Part shown: positions 31,601-32,236 of the stretch, one piece after another | How the letters are laid out: each line of letters begins with the position of its first letter | Numbering within the stretch: the first letter of the stretch is position 1 | Source: a bacterium | Lineage (GTDB): Bacteria > Planctomycetota > Planctomycetia > Kolteriales > Kolteriaceae | DNA: 32,236 nucleotides | Reading direction: 5' to 3' | NCBI GenBank assembly: GCA_019748235.1 | Contig: JAIEPU010000324.1 | Coordinates: 1-32,236 of the forward strand | Notes under the pieces: generated by a model | The model's database searches: none | Seen by the model: only the letters and a program-made list of their open reading frames with translations | What the model was told of the DNA's origin: nothing | Made by a program: the position numbers and the translations under genes

Positions 31601-32236
31601 AAAGCCGTACCAAAGAAAGTCGCGACCTCTGTCGCGTGTCGAACGACAAGATCTTCGGAAATGGGGACGAAAGACATGGGCATTCTTCGAGACCTTCGTC
31701 AACGAAGATAGCCATCACTTACCGCCGGATAATTTCCAAGAGATTCCCGAGCCAAAGATCGCGCAGCGCACGTCGCCGACCAATATCGGCCTTTACCTCT
31801 TATCAAATCTCGCCGCGAGTGATCTTGGATATATCGGCCTCGTCGAAATGATCGAGAGGCTTGATCAAACCATGAGCACCCTCGATCGGCTCAAACGATG
31901 GAACGGACATCTCATCAACTGGTACGACACGAATTCGCTCGAAACGCTTCACCCGGAGTACGTCTCGACCGTCGACAGCGGTAATCTTTATGCGAGTCTT
32001 ATTGCACTCAAACATGGTATCGATGAGAAGCTGCTGCACCCGCTCAACTACCGAAGCATGCGCGCCGGACTCCGCGACGCCTATCAAATCGCGCGAGAGG
32101 AATTCGATCATACGCTCAAGCATACTCATCCAAGCATCGCTGTATTCCTGGAAAAGATCACCCAGCACTTCAAACGCATGGAACAGATCATCGACGAAAA
32201 GCCGGTGAACAGTATCGACTTCCTCGATTGGGTCCT
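28629..32236 (+). CDS. ndvB: Cyclic beta-glucan synthase, NdvB/ChvB type (partial, 3' end outside window)
   Basis: The frame is open for 1202 codons to the window edge. Such enzymes build cyclic beta-1,2-glucans, osmoregulated periplasmic glucans, from UDP-glucose in the inner membrane. Residues 40-400 are a helical N-terminal region. Membrane helices follow at about 415-475. The GT84 domain (about 490-800) shows D634-T-D636, SHDLIEG with D748, and R779-REHRWIRGDWQ. Membrane helices lie at about 820-870 and 948-993. From about 1045 a glycoamylase-like domain begins (TSPTNIGLYLLSNLAASDLG). A C-terminal GH94 domain is expected beyond the window. GAGAGGAG (28616-28623) is five bases before the ATG. 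The start and domain order match the rhizobial and Brucella enzymes. Confidence 0.93.
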   Translation, partial: MSVATMAIPSERNDADVPSISQRVISPFSTEPIRDDWCNVEQRTSRAQSVGQHHCQAHFERSTELLKRVRDNAVQLSFAYRQMKKEWVKHPQPGGIVEWVLDNYHIIDENVREVRTDLPSSYLRELPRTSKAPFTGLPRIYPLALDLIACTDSVLDQDTIRQYVNAFQTTSPLSVGEIWAVPIMLRIGLLENLRRLTDRHYQAIEERRHAAELVHKHLRTQSSVDSFLEEIARVLESDDHFVAAFLAGIVDAAYLGEDETTRDADVVTQALARHNLKATDVLRQAQAAIAADRISTGNCITSLRMLDVIDWKEFFEQTSLLEARLRLDPAGIYSQQDSQTRDRCRHAVEDMAKGSNHSELEVATYTLELAQSSEGVRRHIGYYLLGQGRREVEIALHYLGPLATKFNRWARARRVPIYLGSIAGITLLFTAILFYFSGAAPSFSGLVMSLVVILTLLAVSELGVSIVNYVALLIVPPRLVPKLDTKHGIPENCPTFVVIPTMLTNPESPRELSERLERHYLSNSDPQLWFALLTDFPDDKVVERDTEEILVRETLAHIHRLNEKYASKSPPRFFLLHRKRTWNQEQNCWMGWERKRGKLLEFVRLLRGETETTFITISDGFNDLPRMKFILTLDTDTQLPHEAARRLVGAAAHPLNEPVVSADGSHVESGYTFYQPRVDLSLTAARKSNFTMIYGRSAGIDPYSVAASDVYQDVFNEGSFIGKGLFHVEAADRVLDQAFPENLILSHDLIEGNLTRCTLVSDVQFMDEFPSQVSTFLRREHRWIRGDWQILSYLLPRMPNDKPNPQTLIKRWKIADNLRRSLVPVAITLLFLIGWSLPLTTACIWTILTSLILFFPLIVGLIDQLRSLMSGTMTGLSWRTLPYSLGATALQCIVETVFLLERARLSLDAVVRTMIRLFVTRRNLLEWETAAAVERKHRTSFWGQVQTFSFSSIASLLIFLAISIIHPEALLPATPILLSWVVAPIAAYFLGKPYQRKSRPLSRVERQDLRKWGRKTWAFFETFVNEDSHHLPPDNFQEIPEPKIAQRTSPTNIGLYLLSNLAASDLGYIGLVEMIERLDQTMSTLDRLKRWNGHLINWYDTNSLETLHPEYVSTVDSGNLYASLIALKHGIDEKLLHPLNYRSMRAGLRDAYQIAREEFDHTLKHTHPSIAVFLEKITQHFKRMEQIIDEKPVNSIDFLDWV

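Overview
The window looks like one chromosome segment of a free-living bacterium, most likely a planctomycete. That is an inference from gene content and moderate GC: a SEC-C/TPR protein, a paired set of unusual GTPases, many small membrane-anchor proteins and a cyclic glucan synthase. No rRNA, tRNA, insertion sequence, phage integrase or CRISPR array is visible. A database search would be needed to fix the taxon.

Left part (1-11.5 kb): the last codons of a phoU gene (plus strand) meet a convergent site-2 protease with CBS domains. Three more minus-strand genes follow: a secreted PDZ protein, an HD-GYP-like protein whose HD motif is degenerate, and a secreted TPR protein. A plus-strand run then starts at 5.86 kb: a PdxA-like dehydrogenase translationally coupled to a histidine phosphatase, a large SEC-C/TPR protein, a small membrane protein with an HEHVH motif, and a Gfo/Idh/MocA oxidoreductase.

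Middle part (11.9-19.5 kb): a glycan or glycolipid module of polyprenyl-phosphate-type glycosyltransferase, flippase-like membrane protein and FAD oxidoreductase. It is convergent, across a hairpin terminator, with an AsnB-type amidotransferase. A membrane fatty acid desaturase and a 42-residue membrane protein follow.

Right part (19.8-32.2 kb): an apparent envelope- or osmotic-stress island. A DUF2383 four-helix-bundle gene lies on the plus strand behind a sigma-54-like -24/-12 sequence. Facing it is a nine-gene minus-strand array: CsbD/DUF883-like hybrid, two membrane-anchor proteins, a 57-residue anchor, a holin-family (DUF1469-like) protein, a 61-residue anchor, an AI-2E transporter with an extra soluble C-terminal domain, and two overlapping membrane GTPases. 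A second sigma-54-like sequence lies upstream of the array. Diverging from it is a very large NdvB/ChvB-type cyclic beta-glucan synthase gene, open to the window edge. The most promising unnamed system is this nine-gene array together with DUF2383 and the glucan synthase: small membrane anchors, a transporter with a sensor-like domain and two GTPases, possibly under one sigma-54 regulon.
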